Shown here in pieces: positions 18,401 to 29,085 of a stretch of DNA of 64,000 bases (within the stretch, counting starts at the first letter, position 1; each line of letters starts with the position of its first letter). The stretch covers positions 124,001 to 188,000 of the forward strand of contig JADJXA010000008.1 in assembly GCA_016716065.1 (NCBI GenBank). The letters run 5' to 3'. A program made the translations under genes and the position numbers. Source of the stretch: Candidatus Leptovillus gracilis (lineage in GTDB: Bacteria; Chloroflexota; Anaerolineae; Promineifilales; Promineifilaceae). The notes below the pieces were generated by a model, which worked only from the letters and a program-made list of their open reading frames with translations, was not told where the DNA came from and ran no database searches.

Positions 18401-18985
18401 AATGCCCGCCTCAATTCAGCGTTGGCACAGCAGCGGGCCGATGATCTGTCGGCTCGGCTGAAGCGGCGCAAGGAGGAACTGGCTCTGGAACGGCAGCTAT
18501 CTGCCGCGCCGCCGGTGTTGGTGGGTGGGGTATTGGTGGCGCCTGTTGGCTTGCTGCTAGGCGAGCGCACGCCGCCAGACTTGCTGGACACGCGCATCAC
18601 GGAAGCCATTGCTGTGAAAGCGGTGTTGGCAGTGGAAATCGACCTGGGCAATCACCCCCAGGATGTGGGCAGCCAGAATCTGGGTTATGACATTGAAAGT
18701 TTTGATCCGCAAACGGGGCGTCTTCGTTTTATCGAAGTGAAAGGGCGTAAAGCCGGGGCCAAAACCGTCACCATCACCAAAAACGAAATCCTGACAGGCA
18801 TCAACAGCGCCGACCAGTTTATTCTGGCGTTGGTGGAAGTGGAAAATGGGCAGGCCAAACCACCCCGTTACGTGCGCCATCCCTTCCAAAAAGAACCGGA
18901 TTTTGGCGTTACCAGCGTCAACTACAACCTCGCGGATCTGTTGGCCGTCAGCCATGCGCCGGGCAGCAGCACGCTGCTGCCATAG
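15482..18985 (+). CDS. SNF2-family helicase with C-terminal DUF3883
   Basis: 1167 residues. Walker A is DPGSGKT at about residue 130. The DEAH box (VVVDEAHK) is near 229 and motif III is LLMTATPHNGK. The helicase-C block is LLATDAAGEGINLQ with motif VI QRFGRIHRIGQ near 600. The C-terminus (about 1065-1150) has the nuclease-like/DUF3883 signature GYDIESFD, RFIEVKGRK, ITKNEIL. Such COG0553 helicases accompany DUF1156 methylases and DUF499 ATPases in defence islands, and both partners lie downstream here. The likely role is as ATP-dependent DNA translocase of an anti-phage system. It is the intact first gene, followed by toxin-antitoxin genes that separate it from its partners. Confidence 0.88.
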   Translation: MARLEDLKPGVQVRGILPDQAVTLVDVTWHGAAAIEIIYKRADGRPGNQLLYRSDEPGLTLSQTKQKWAFTADGETFRLVAEAFRIHLAHLFDPVLAVHTSVVEPLPHQITAVYGEMLSRQPLRYLLADDPGSGKTIMAGLLIKELIVRGDVRRCLICVPGSLAGQWQDELWSKFQTHFDILTREDIEASVSGNPFEEKNRLIIRLDQVARSEELQAKLSRTDWDMVVVDEAHKMSASFWGGEMKVTKRYRLGELLGRISRHFLLMTATPHNGKEEDFQMFLRLIDPDRFEGRFREGVHEVDVSDIMRRMIKEDLRRFDGRPLFPERRAYTVNYQLSTPEQALYDSVTDYVRTQFNRAEKLLDDKRKGTIGFALTVLQRRLASSPEAIYQSLRRRRERLEKRLQEVKSLVGAPASSWQPDNQLPLFDDEDWDDFDEAPAEEAEILEELVMDAATAALTAAELQEEISLLHGLEGQAFRVRQSGTDRKWEQLATIIQDDEHMVDTEGNRRKLVIFTEHRDTLRYLQERITTLFGRDEHIVHIDGGLRREDRRVIEDRFRNDPDVHFLLATDAAGEGINLQRAHLMINYDLPWNPNRLEQRFGRIHRIGQTEVCHLWNLVAAGTREGYVYERLLRKLETESQALNGRVFDILGQLFEQTPLRKLLMDAVLYGDRPDVRAQLDKAVDNAVDRDHVRSLLETRSLVAQTLDLSQIERIRADMERYAARRLQPHYIQAFFLQAFQSLGGAIKEREAGRYRITHVPAAIRERAQALGKGLPVLRQYERVCFDKELIGVSGKPLAQFICPGHPLLDTAIEMVLDKHRPSLREGSVLIDATDPGQEPRVLFFLEQTIRDAAQRPISQEVHFVEIDEAGGIRAGGSAPYLDYRPATPEELAQIRSRHLSGQTAAAVTTNLDAQVISYAIEQLIPQHLERVRSRREELIDKTLHAVQERLTKEINHWDARAAVLRRQEREGKPNARLNSALAQQRADDLSARLKRRKEELALERQLSAAPPVLVGGVLVAPVGLLLGERTPPDLLDTRITEAIAVKAVLAVEIDLGNHPQDVGSQNLGYDIESFDPQTGRLRFIEVKGRKAGAKTVTITKNEILTGINSADQFILALVEVENGQAKPPRYVRHPFQKEPDFGVTSVNYNLADLLAVSHAPGSSTLLP

Positions 18986-19017
18986 AATCGGCAACCGTGA
19001 TTGGCTTACTTTGTGTT

Positions 19018-19039
19018 ACAATACATACTACAATACATA
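19018..19039. promoter_or_regulatory. Tandem repeat, possible operator upstream of a toxin-antitoxin pair
   Basis: ACAATACATA occurs twice with a 12-bp period (19018-19027 and 19030-19039), and the second copy ends in a small inverted motif, CAATACATATTG. This lies 150 bases before the Phd-like antitoxin start. Phd-type antitoxins bind such short repeats to autoregulate, so an operator role is plausible but inferred. Confidence 0.4.
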
Positions 19040-19187
19040 TTGTTGGAACGTGAGCAGTAAATGAAAATGGAGCGCCGGCTGCCCCATTGCTGAGTGCAAA
19101 CCCGTCGCTGCGGTATCCTTGCCGCGCTATGGGCTGTAGGCTGGCGAGGATTGGAATCCTCGGCCACTTTATACGAGGAGATGACCC

Positions 19188-19475
19188 ATGCAAAAAATCA
19201 TTGGCGTCACAGAAATGCAGCGCAACTTCCGCGCCGTATTTGACGAAGTTGCCAACGAAAATACCCCATACGTTCTTACCCGTGGCAGCCGTCCTGAGGT
19301 GGCTCTCATTCCTTACGAAACCTTTTTACAGCTTATGCAGTGGCAGGAGCAGGAGGTTTTCAGCCGATTCGACCGTTTAGCCGCCAGCATTGCCGCCGCC
19401 AATGAAGGCTACACGGAAGAAGAAGTGCAGGCGGATGTCGCCGAAGCCCTGGCCGCAGTGCGTAAACAGGCATAA
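19188..19475 (+). CDS. Phd/YefM-type antitoxin
   Basis: 95 residues. The N-terminal DNA-binding fold is typical (VTEMQRNFRAVFDEVANENTPYVLTRGSRPEVALIPYETFLQL). The C-terminal half is charged and helical, as expected for toxin neutralisation. ACGAGGAG precedes the ATG. It sits six bases before the PIN toxin, forming a two-gene module inside the defence operon. Confidence 0.85.
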   Translation: MQKIIGVTEMQRNFRAVFDEVANENTPYVLTRGSRPEVALIPYETFLQLMQWQEQEVFSRFDRLAASIAAANEGYTEEEVQADVAEALAAVRKQA

Positions 19476-19481
19476 ACAACC

Positions 19482-19895
19482 ATGCGCATCGTTGCCGACA
19501 CCAACGTCCTGGTCAGCGCCGCCATCAAACCTAACGGCCGTTTTGCCATCCATTTGCGTCAGGGCACATTTCAGTTGTTGGTCAGCGATGCCGTGTTGGA
19601 TGAGATGATCGACGTGCTCAATCGCCCGCGCTTGCGGCGTAAATATAACCTGACCCCACAGTACATTCATCTCTACTTACACCTGATTCGGCTGCGCTCC
19701 GACTACGTCACGCCGACCGAGACCATCACTGCCTGCCGTGATGCGAAAGATAACAAATTTTTGGAACTGGCCGCTGCCGGTCAGGCCGATCTCTTAGTCA
19801 CCAATGATGCTGACCTGCTTGCTCTGCATCCCTTTCGCCAGACACCGATCATAGACAGTGCTGGTTTTGTAATGATTCTGGATGCCAACGAGTGA
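19482..19895 (+). CDS. PIN-domain toxin (COG1569-type)
   Basis: 137 residues. PIN acidic residues are visible in VADTNVLVSAAI (first Asp), VLDEMIDVL (Glu), CRDAKDNKFLELA (Asp pair) and LLVTNDADLLAL (Asp). The family comprises Mg-dependent ribonucleases that act as toxins. It is the partner of the Phd-like antitoxin just upstream. It contains an NGRF segment coded by the dispersed palindrome. Confidence 0.85.
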   Translation: MRIVADTNVLVSAAIKPNGRFAIHLRQGTFQLLVSDAVLDEMIDVLNRPRLRRKYNLTPQYIHLYLHLIRLRSDYVTPTETITACRDAKDNKFLELAAAGQADLLVTNDADLLALHPFRQTPIIDSAGFVMILDANE

Positions 19896-19996
19896 TCAAA
19901 GGGGAATGAACAAGGCGCGTGTTGCATAGTGCAACCAATGCGATTAAAATGCAGGATAAACGGAGCGCCTGCTGCCAGCAGGCAAGTGAGCAACCT

Positions 19997-20239
19997 ATGC
20001 CAACCTTACATGTACGTAATGTGCCGGAAGCACTCTATGACCGATTGCGCGAGCGAGCGCAGGAACGCAACCGCTCCTTGAGCGCGGAAGTGCTGATCCT
20101 GCTCGATTTTGCCCTGGATGAAAGTGAAGATACCCAAACCGAACTGCTAGACAGCATTCGCCGCCGCCGTTTTTATAACCCGGCAGCGGTGGGTGCGCCG
20201 GACAGCGGCAGTTTACTGCGTGAGGATCGCGCACGGTAA
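19997..20239 (+). CDS. vapB: FitA/VapB-like ribbon-helix-helix antitoxin
   Basis: 80 residues starting MPTLHVRNVPEALYDRLRER. The LHVRNVP strand and the AQERNRSLSAEVL helix pair are typical of FitA-like RHH antitoxins. The frame is open from 19919, but ATG 19997 fits the family start. The stop (TAA 20237-20239) overlaps the ATG of the PIN toxin by one base. Confidence 0.82.
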   Translation: MPTLHVRNVPEALYDRLRERAQERNRSLSAEVLILLDFALDESEDTQTELLDSIRRRRFYNPAAVGAPDSGSLLREDRAR

Positions 20240-20865
20240 TGGACAGTGGCCTGGTGGGTGATTGCGTGGTGGATGCCAGTGTGGGCATCAAGCTGTTTTT
20301 GCTAGAAGACGGCTCGGAGGCGGTTGACCACCTGTTTGCGCAGTTGGGCGCGGATCCCCCCGCCCGTTTTTATGTGCCAGATCTGTTTTTTGTGGAATGC
20401 GGCAATATCTTGTGGAAATACGTGCGCAATTTTGGCTATGACGCCGCCAGCGCCCGGCAGGATGTGGCTGATTTGCAAGCACTGCGCCTGCAAACTGTCT
20501 CCACGGCTGATTTACTGACGCCCGCTTTTGAACTCGCTTTGCAATATGACCTGACGGCGTATGACGCTTGTTATGCCGCTTTAGCCCAACAGCTATCCCT
20601 GCCATTGATAACAGCCGACAAGCCGCTGATGCGTAAACTGGCAGCGAGTGGCATGCGCCGGGTTGACGCTCCCCCCGCTTATCCTGAAAGGCTGGGAGCC
20701 TCTTTTGGTCGGCGCTTCGCCGGGTTGGCGCGCCCCGGCAAAATTGGGTGCTGGGAACCCCAGTCGCCCTTACCCGGAAGCCATCAAGCCCCAGCGCCCG
20801 TGAGAAATCGATACGGCATGGGCACCCCAGCACGCTGCATTTATGGTGGGCGCGTCGCCCATTAG
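20239..20865 (+). CDS. vapC: VapC-like PIN toxin with aberrant C-terminal extension
   Basis: Residues 1-140 are a full PIN domain (CVVDASVGIKLFL with the first Asp, FFVECGNILWKY with Glu, LTAYDACYAALAQQ, LITADKPLMRKL with Asp). Normal VapC ends around residue 140. Here the frame runs on about 65 more residues that show no PIN similarity and overlap the damaged start of the DUF1156 methylase. An indel near 20680-20700 has probably removed the true stop. Confidence 0.75.
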   Translation: MDSGLVGDCVVDASVGIKLFLLEDGSEAVDHLFAQLGADPPARFYVPDLFFVECGNILWKYVRNFGYDAASARQDVADLQALRLQTVSTADLLTPAFELALQYDLTAYDACYAALAQQLSLPLITADKPLMRKLAASGMRRVDAPPAYPERLGASFGRRFAGLARPGKIGCWEPQSPLPGSHQAPAPVRNRYGMGTPARCIYGGRVAH

Positions 20866-20962
20866 CCGCTGCCCGCGCGGTGATTTTTACTTCGCTGGTG
20901 GATGACCCCGGCCATGACCCCAACGCCCCGCCCGCTTTTTTGAAAGGTGCAGGCGGCCGGAA

Positions 20963-23603
<2,641 letters not shown>

Positions 23604-23604
<1 letters not shown>

Positions 23605-23995
23605 GAGCGCGGGCATCCCTGCCCGCAACCTGGCAAGCAAGGATGCTTGCGCTCCAGCAGAGCGTGGGCATCCCTGCCCGCAACCTGGCCTTGCTCGCCC
23701 TGCAAGCTGCGCTCGGGCAACCGCGGCGCCGGCATCCCTGCCCGCACCTGGCAAGCAAGGGGCGCGCTCAGCAGAGCGTGGGCTCCTGCCCGACCTGGCA
23801 AGCAGGAGCTGCGCTCAGCATCCCTGCCCGCCTGGCAAGCAGTGCGCTGCGTGGGCATCCCTGCCAACCGGCAACAAGATGCTTGCGCTCCAGCAGGGGG
23901 CATCCCTGCCCGCAACCTGGCAGCAAGAATGCGCGCTCCCGAGCGCGGGCACCCTGCCCGCAACCGGCAAGGATGCTTGCGCTCCTTAGAGGAGA
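23604..23995 (+). repeat. REP-like palindromic array (about eight degenerate units)
   Basis: Units contain GGGCATCCCTGCCCGC, an AACCTGGCAAGCAA spacer and GGATGCTTGCGCTCC. The inverted GGAGCGC...GCGCTCC ends make each unit a hairpin. About eight units of 40-60 bp occur, several with deletions. The spacer is nearly constant, unlike a CRISPR array, and a RAYT transposase follows at once. Confidence 0.85.
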
Positions 23996-24001
23996 GGAAA
24001 G

Positions 24002-24586
24002 ATGGCACAACATAAAGGTTGGCACTCACGAGGTTACTTGCCACACTTCGATGCACCAGGCATCATTCAAGGTATCACCTTTCGGTTGTATGATGCTTTG
24101 CCGGCCCGGGTGATCCAGGCATTGGTTCATGATAAAGTGACAATGAATGATAGCCAGAGGCGCACTCGTATTGAGGAATATCTTAACGCAGGCTATGGCG
24201 CTTGTTATTTGCGTGATCCACGTATTGCATCGCTGGTAGAAAAGGTATTTTTCTATTTTGACAATGAATGTTATCGGCTGCTGGCCTGGGTTATTATGCC
24301 TAATCATGTGCATGTTCTGATTGAGTTGTATGAAGGATTTCCGATGGGTCAAGTTTTGCACAGTTGGAAATCATATATCGCTTTGGAAGCAAACAAGATA
24401 TTGGGGCGTAAAGGTGATTTTTGGTTTGAGGATTATTTTGACCGGTATATTCGGGATGAGCGGCATTATTTCAATGTTGTGCGCTACATTCACGAAAACC
24501 CGGTGAAAGCTGGCCTGGTAGAGAAAGCGGAAGATTGGGAATTTAGCAGCGCGAAATTATGGAGCGCAGGCAGCCTGCCTGCGTAA
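24002..24586 (+). CDS. REP-associated tyrosine transposase (RAYT, Y1_Tnp)
   Basis: 194 residues of the IS200/IS605-related TnpA_REP type. The metal-binding HUH motif is in WVIMPNHVHVLIE (about residues 95-107), and a catalytic Tyr is expected in FDRYIRDERHYFNVVRYIHENPVKAGLV. RAYTs cut and move single-stranded REP hairpins. Matching REP units lie on both sides (23604-23995 and 24558-24614). GAGAGG precedes the ATG. Base composition is lower in GC than its neighbours, consistent with acquisition. Confidence 0.88.
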   Translation: MAQHKGWHSRGYLPHFDAPGIIQGITFRLYDALPARVIQALVHDKVTMNDSQRRTRIEEYLNAGYGACYLRDPRIASLVEKVFFYFDNECYRLLAWVIMPNHVHVLIELYEGFPMGQVLHSWKSYIALEANKILGRKGDFWFEDYFDRYIRDERHYFNVVRYIHENPVKAGLVEKAEDWEFSSAKLWSAGSLPA

Positions 24587-24614
24587 GAAGGCGAGCAGGG
24601 ATGCTCGCGCTCCG
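24558..24614 (+). repeat. REP-like unit downstream of the RAYT gene
   Basis: GGAGCGCAGGCAGCCTGCCTGCG followed by GCGAGCAGGGATGCTCGCGCTCC is a variant of the upstream units. It overlaps the end of the transposase gene and ends 13 bases before the DUF499 start. Confidence 0.75.
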
Positions 24615-24626
24615 TAGGAGGAAGAC

Positions 24627-27600
24627 ATGGCACTCAGCAATAGAGAACGAGTTGGACGGGTACTGGAAACATTAAAGGAAGGGTTGGCTCCTTTTGCCGT
24701 GCGTGAATGCCGTATGGTTTACAAGGGTGATTTTGCCCGTGAAATTGATGCGGCATTGACGAGTAATGCTTATGAACTGCCCCGTAACGCTTTCCAAGAC
24801 GCCGATACGCTCATCAACAGCCTGGATGTCCACAACGTTTTGAACTTGATGTGGCGGCGCTGGAATGAAGTTTTCCAAGACAAGTTGGGGCACACGGGAC
24901 GCAGTTACGTCAGTGAAATGATGCAGGCGCGGAACGATTGGGCACATCAAAAGCCGTTCAGCAACGATGCCGCCTACCGCATGGCCGATACCGCCAGTCG
25001 TTTACTCAAGATGGTCAGTGCCGGTGAGCAAGCGGCTCAGGTGGAACAAATTGCCCATGAGCTGCTGCGGCTGCGCTTTCAAACCGATGCCAAAAAAGCC
25101 AAGGAAGAAGCAGAAGGCCAGAAAACTGTGGAAACAACGACACTGGCCGGATTGAAGCCCTGGCGAGACGTAATCAGCCCACATCGTGATGTCGCAAACG
25201 GCCGTTACCTGCAAGCCGAATTCGCCGCTGACCTGTCACAAGTGCTGGCCGGTACCGCCGAAGCCGAATACCAGGATCCGGTCGAATTCTTCCGCCGCAC
25301 CTATCTCACCGAAGGTCTGCTAAATATGCTGGTCACCGGTGTGCAGCGCCTGACTTCGCAGAGCGGCGATCCGGTGGTGCAGTTGCAAACAGCGTTTGGC
25401 GGTGGCAAGACCCATTCCATGTTGGCGCTCTATCATTTGTGCGGCGGCAAAATCAAATTAAGTGATTTTGCTGGTGGCGAAAGTATTGGTAAGGGCATCA
25501 ATCATGTAGATTTACCAGACGCCAATCGTGCGGTACTGGTGGGCACGGCCCTCGATCCGGCGCGCCCCCATGAATACCCGGATGCCACCGTCCATACCTT
25601 GTGGGGAGAACTGGCCTACCAGCTTGGTGGGGCAAAAGGGTACGCCATCGTCTCACAGGCTGACCTAAAGGGCGTGAGTCCCAACTCCAACACCCTGACA
25701 GAACTGCTGGATACATTTGGCCCTTGTCTGATTATGATTGACGAGTTCGTGGCCTATGCCCGCAACATCTACAAAGTAGACGGGCTGCCTTCGGGTTCTT
25801 TTGATTCTGTCACCACCTTCATTCAGGCGCTTACCGAAGCGGTGCGCCGTGCCCCCGATTCAATGCTGCTTATCTCCTTGCCAGAATCAGATATTGAAGT
25901 GGGCGGCGAAGCGGGCAAAGAAGCGCTGAACCGGCTGGCCCACATCGTGGGTCGGATTGAGTCGGTGTGGAAGCCGGTGACAGCCACGGAGAGCTTTGAA
26001 ATCGTGCGCCGCCGCCTCTTCGCCAGCGAGGTGGATTATGCGGCGCGGGATGCCGTTTTGCAGGCGTTTAGCAGTATGTACCGCAACAGTGCCGGAGAGT
26101 TTCCCTCTGGCGTGGCTGAACGGGACTATTATGACCGCATGGTGGCGGCATATCCCATCCATCCTGAATTGTTTGATCGGCTTTATCAAGACTGGTCAAC
26201 GCTGGAGCGGTTCCAACGTACTCGTGGCGTGCTGCGCTTGATGGCGGGTGTCATTCATCAGCTATGGACACGAAATGATGCCTCGCTGCTTGTTATGCCC
26301 GGTACGATTCCTTTAGCCGCTACGCCGGTGCGCAATGAACTGCTGCGCTACTTACCGGATACGTGGACGGCCGTTTTCGACAAAGATGTGGATGGTCCCG
26401 AGTCGCTCCCCCACCAAATTGACGGGGATGTACCAATGCTTGGTCGTTATTCTGCCGCCCGGAGGGTGGCGCGTACAGTTTTTGTGGGCAGTGCGCCTTC
26501 AGTGGCTGGTCAGCGGGTGCGTGGTCTCGAAGAAATTAGAGTGCGTCTGGGCTGTGCGCAACCGGGGGAGCCAACGGCCGTTTTTGGCGATGCCTTACGC
26601 CGTATGAGCAGCCAATTAACCTATCTTTACGGCGATGGCAGCCGCTACTGGTACGACACCAGGCCTACGGTGAACCGGCTGGCACATGATCGCGCCCAAG
26701 GAATCCCCATAGAAGAAGTGCGGGCAGAGATGGTGGTGCGGTTGAAGAAAGCGCCCAAAAACCGAGAGTTTGCCGCCTTCCATGTGGCCCCCCCTGACAG
26801 CGGCGACGTGGCAGACGAAGCCCGCGCCCGTATTGTCGTTTTACCTCCAGAGGCGACTTACAAGCGGAGCAATGGGCAAAGTCAGGCTGTCCAGACGGCT
26901 CAGGCTATCCTGGAAAGCCGTGGTAACGGGCAGCGCCATTACAAGAACATGCTAGTTTTTGTGGCGCCAGATGATAATGGGCTGGAAGGGTTAGAAAATG
27001 CCACCCGTGAATTTTTAGCCTGGCAATCCATCCAAAATGAGGGGGAGCAACTGAACCTGGACGCGCAGCAGCGCCGACAGGTAAAGAATAGTTTGGACAA
27101 GGGGGATGAAACGGTAGAACTGCGCCTCCGCGAAGCGTATAGCTGGTTGTTAACGCCCGTGCAGCCAGACCCGTTGGGCAAGATTGAGTTCCAGGCCAAC
27201 CGCATCAGCGGTGATGACAGCTTCTATGACCGTGCCGCACGCAAGTTGAAACAAGACGGGCTACTTATCAAGGAGTGGTCTCCCGACATCCTGCGTATGG
27301 AGCTGGATAAGTACATCTGGGGTGAAGGCAAAGGCTGGACGGTGGGACTGAAACAATTGTGGGAATATCTTGCTCAATATTGTTATCTGCCCCGCCTGAT
27401 GAATCAGGATGTGCTGATTGAAGCGTTGCAGAGTGGCGTCCGTCGCCTTGATGCCCCATTTGCTTATGCCACTGGTGTCAATGCGGAAGGCTACCATACG
27501 GGTCTGGTTTTCCAATCACCCGGCCAAATTTATTTTGATGATCAGAGTATCTTGATTCATCCTGATCATGCCAAAGAACCGCCGCCGCCGCCACCCAAAC

Positions 27601-27920
27601 CTGGCACAGGGCCGTTACCACCCAAGCCTAGAACTGACCGGAAACCAGGTGATGATTTTGTCCCGCCACCACCTGAACCGAAAGCAACTACCCGTTATTA
27701 CGGCCGTGTCGAGTTGGATCCGCAGCGTGTGAACCGGGAGATGGGCTTGATTGTGGAAGAGGTCATTGAACGTTTAACAAGTATCGTTGGCTGTGACGTG
27801 GAGATTTCAGTTGAAATCAACGCCAGGATGCCAGATGGGTTTGACGAGGGGACGATTCGCACGGTAAGCGAAAACAGCCGCACGTTGAAGTTTAGGCATT
27901 ATGGGTTTGAAGAGGATTAA
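24627..27920 (+). CDS. DUF499 ATPase with Swt1-like HEPN N-terminus (COG1483)
   Basis: 1097 residues. The first 115 resemble Swt1-type HEPN domains (ALTSNAYELPRNAFQDAD, MWRRWNEVFQDKLGHTGRSYVSEMMQARNDWAHQ). Walker A is AFGGGKTHSM near residue 256 and Walker B is CLIMIDEFVAYA near 366. A proline-rich linker (about 985-1015) joins a short C-terminal beta domain (TTRYYGRVELDP). DUF499 proteins pair with DUF1156 methylases in defence islands. The helicase at 15482 would complete the set. GTAGGAGGAAG lies before the ATG. A nucleic-acid-directed motor or sensor role is inferred. Confidence 0.88.
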   Translation: MALSNRERVGRVLETLKEGLAPFAVRECRMVYKGDFAREIDAALTSNAYELPRNAFQDADTLINSLDVHNVLNLMWRRWNEVFQDKLGHTGRSYVSEMMQARNDWAHQKPFSNDAAYRMADTASRLLKMVSAGEQAAQVEQIAHELLRLRFQTDAKKAKEEAEGQKTVETTTLAGLKPWRDVISPHRDVANGRYLQAEFAADLSQVLAGTAEAEYQDPVEFFRRTYLTEGLLNMLVTGVQRLTSQSGDPVVQLQTAFGGGKTHSMLALYHLCGGKIKLSDFAGGESIGKGINHVDLPDANRAVLVGTALDPARPHEYPDATVHTLWGELAYQLGGAKGYAIVSQADLKGVSPNSNTLTELLDTFGPCLIMIDEFVAYARNIYKVDGLPSGSFDSVTTFIQALTEAVRRAPDSMLLISLPESDIEVGGEAGKEALNRLAHIVGRIESVWKPVTATESFEIVRRRLFASEVDYAARDAVLQAFSSMYRNSAGEFPSGVAERDYYDRMVAAYPIHPELFDRLYQDWSTLERFQRTRGVLRLMAGVIHQLWTRNDASLLVMPGTIPLAATPVRNELLRYLPDTWTAVFDKDVDGPESLPHQIDGDVPMLGRYSAARRVARTVFVGSAPSVAGQRVRGLEEIRVRLGCAQPGEPTAVFGDALRRMSSQLTYLYGDGSRYWYDTRPTVNRLAHDRAQGIPIEEVRAEMVVRLKKAPKNREFAAFHVAPPDSGDVADEARARIVVLPPEATYKRSNGQSQAVQTAQAILESRGNGQRHYKNMLVFVAPDDNGLEGLENATREFLAWQSIQNEGEQLNLDAQQRRQVKNSLDKGDETVELRLREAYSWLLTPVQPDPLGKIEFQANRISGDDSFYDRAARKLKQDGLLIKEWSPDILRMELDKYIWGEGKGWTVGLKQLWEYLAQYCYLPRLMNQDVLIEALQSGVRRLDAPFAYATGVNAEGYHTGLVFQSPGQIYFDDQSILIHPDHAKEPPPPPPKPGTGPLPPKPRTDRKPGDDFVPPPPEPKATTRYYGRVELDPQRVNREMGLIVEEVIERLTSIVGCDVEISVEINARMPDGFDEGTIRTVSENSRTLKFRHYGFEED

Positions 27921-28293
27921 AAGATGGATCAACCCCGACCTCCAGATAGACGACCCCACCTTACAGCGCCATCTTGCGGAATATGAATTGACGCCTGACC
28001 CCGTTACGCTTGCCACAGCTCTGGATTATCGCACCGGTCGAAAACTGCCATCCTGGGGACTGACCGATTTCACGTTCATAAAGGACGACCCGGCAATGGG
28101 TAACACAGCGCTGTTATTAACGGCGTTTACCTATTACGCGCACACCGAAGGCAGGTTCGCCAATTGGCTGGCGTTAAAGCATCATGGCCCCACCCTCCCT
28201 GCTGCAAACATTGATTCAGATATTCCAGGTTCGGCTCAGGCCAATTGGGCTGATTCAAATACCACCACAAATCATAAACGTCACGCCCTTTGA
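27901..28293 (+). CDS. Uncharacterised protein downstream of DUF499
   Basis: Starts inside the end of the DUF499 gene (ATG 27901, with 27907 onward also open). The first 75 residues (RWINPDLQIDDPTLQRHLAEYELTPDPVTLATALDYRTGRKLPSWGL) look like real protein. After about residue 80 the frame overlaps an AbiEii remnant on the other strand, and the composition becomes unlike a protein. It is possibly the truncated start of a fourth gene of the defence operon. The family is not recognised. Confidence 0.35.
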   Translation: MGLKRIKRWINPDLQIDDPTLQRHLAEYELTPDPVTLATALDYRTGRKLPSWGLTDFTFIKDDPAMGNTALLLTAFTYYAHTEGRFANWLALKHHGPTLPAANIDSDIPGSAQANWADSNTTTNHKRHAL

Positions 28294-28400
28294 GATAATC
28301 GCGCTGCAAAAGAGCGCTCAGTTTTCCGGCCAGAAGCGTGGCCGGATCATGGTGCTGCAAATTGAGGGGGACATATTTGTCTAATGGAGTCGTCGTTAAG
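28127..28400 (-). pseudogene. AbiEii-type nucleotidyltransferase toxin, C-terminal remnant
   Basis: The frame reads YVPLNLQHHDPATLLAGKLSALLQRDYLKGRDVYDLWWYLNQP, then WPEPNLEYLNQCLQQGGW and LTPANW. This is the C-terminal half of AbiEii/AbiGii toxins, which have the HHDxxTLxAGKLxALLQR and KGRDxYDLxWYL blocks. No N-terminal half is adjacent. A matching N-terminal remnant on the same strand lies at 34745-34904. Confidence 0.65.
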
Positions 28401-28490
28401 CGCGCATGTGATGGTGGATTGGTATCTACACAGTGTGGATTGCCAGAAGTTTGGTTGGCGCAGACGCAACAAGTGTTCGCAGATACGCTT

Positions 28491-28883
28491 TCATAATGGT
28501 TCGTATTCGCCTGCTTCACGTCGAGCAGCCGTTGCCATCACCGCTAAAAATCCATCGCCGTCAATGACATCTTCCACAAGTCGGTGAACACGCGGGTCCA
28601 TCGTCAACAAAGAAATGCACTGCTGCCCCCCCGGAATCACAATTCCGCAGACGTGGGTTGTCTGGGCAGCTGCCTCTAGCGAATAATCGGGTTCAATAAC
28701 CAGACCATGCGCTCCTCTCACCGTCCCGCTGATTAATCCCACTAAGGCGAATTCCGAGAAATAATCGAGTGAAAGTTCGATGTATTTCGGAATTCGCTTG
28801 AGGCATTTTCGGATTGAAGGCTTATTTATTATTCCGAAAATGCCATAATGAATTGATAGCGCTCTTGTCACAGCCAACCGCAC
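28491..28883 (-). pseudogene. DJ-1/PfpI-like protein, remnant
   Basis: Residues about 60-118 (LVIEPDYSLEAAAQTTHVCGIVIPGG, then DPRVHRLVEDVIDGDGFLAVMATA) match the central PfpI fold around the VIPGG turn. The nucleophile-elbow Cys expected after LAVMA is absent, and the ends do not match. It is best read as a broken gene. It sits between the AbiEii remnant and the ABC operon. Confidence 0.5.
28802..28844. repeat. 12-bp perfect inverted repeat
   Basis: GGCATTTTCGGA at 28802-28813 pairs with TCCGAAAATGCC at 28833-28844 across 19 bases. No T-tract follows. It may be the end of a lost mobile element or a regulatory site; nothing decides between them. Confidence 0.55.
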
Positions 28884-29008
28884 CCTGGTGTGAAGACCTC
28901 ATCATCACCCTGGCGCGCCACTTTTGGCCGGACATAGCCGACACCTTTCCGTTTCCGCAGTGGGTGACCCAGGTAAAACAAATGTTGAAGGAACGGCCGT
29001 TTCTCCTA

Positions 29009-29038
29009 TTGACAAGGTTAGCCACCTTTTACTAAAAT
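29009..29038 (+). promoter_or_regulatory. Sigma70-like promoter of the ABC operon
   Basis: TTGACA at 29009-29014 and TAAAAT at 29033-29038 with 18-bp spacing, 48 bases before the first ATG. An AACGGCCGTT-type copy lies just upstream of the -35 box. Confidence 0.75.
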
Positions 29039-29044
29039 GTTGGC

Positions 29045-29071
29045 AAATCGGTTTGTAATACAGACCGGTTT
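29045..29071. promoter_or_regulatory. Operator-like 27-bp palindrome
   Basis: The halves AAATCGGTTTGTA and TACAGACCGGTTT are inverted copies, with 11 of 13 positions matching around a central A. The site overlaps the expected transcription start of the promoter at 29009. The winged-helix regulator encoded at 29700 is the natural candidate to bind it, which would make the operon autoregulated (inference). Confidence 0.65.
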
Positions 29072-29085
29072 GAAGGAATATTGTT

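Noticed and set aside
28860..29035. Small plus-strand gene
   Set aside because: About 55 residues (LSQPTAPWCEDLIITLARHFWPD) look protein-like, but there is no start site, it overlaps the promoter region, and no family was recognised.
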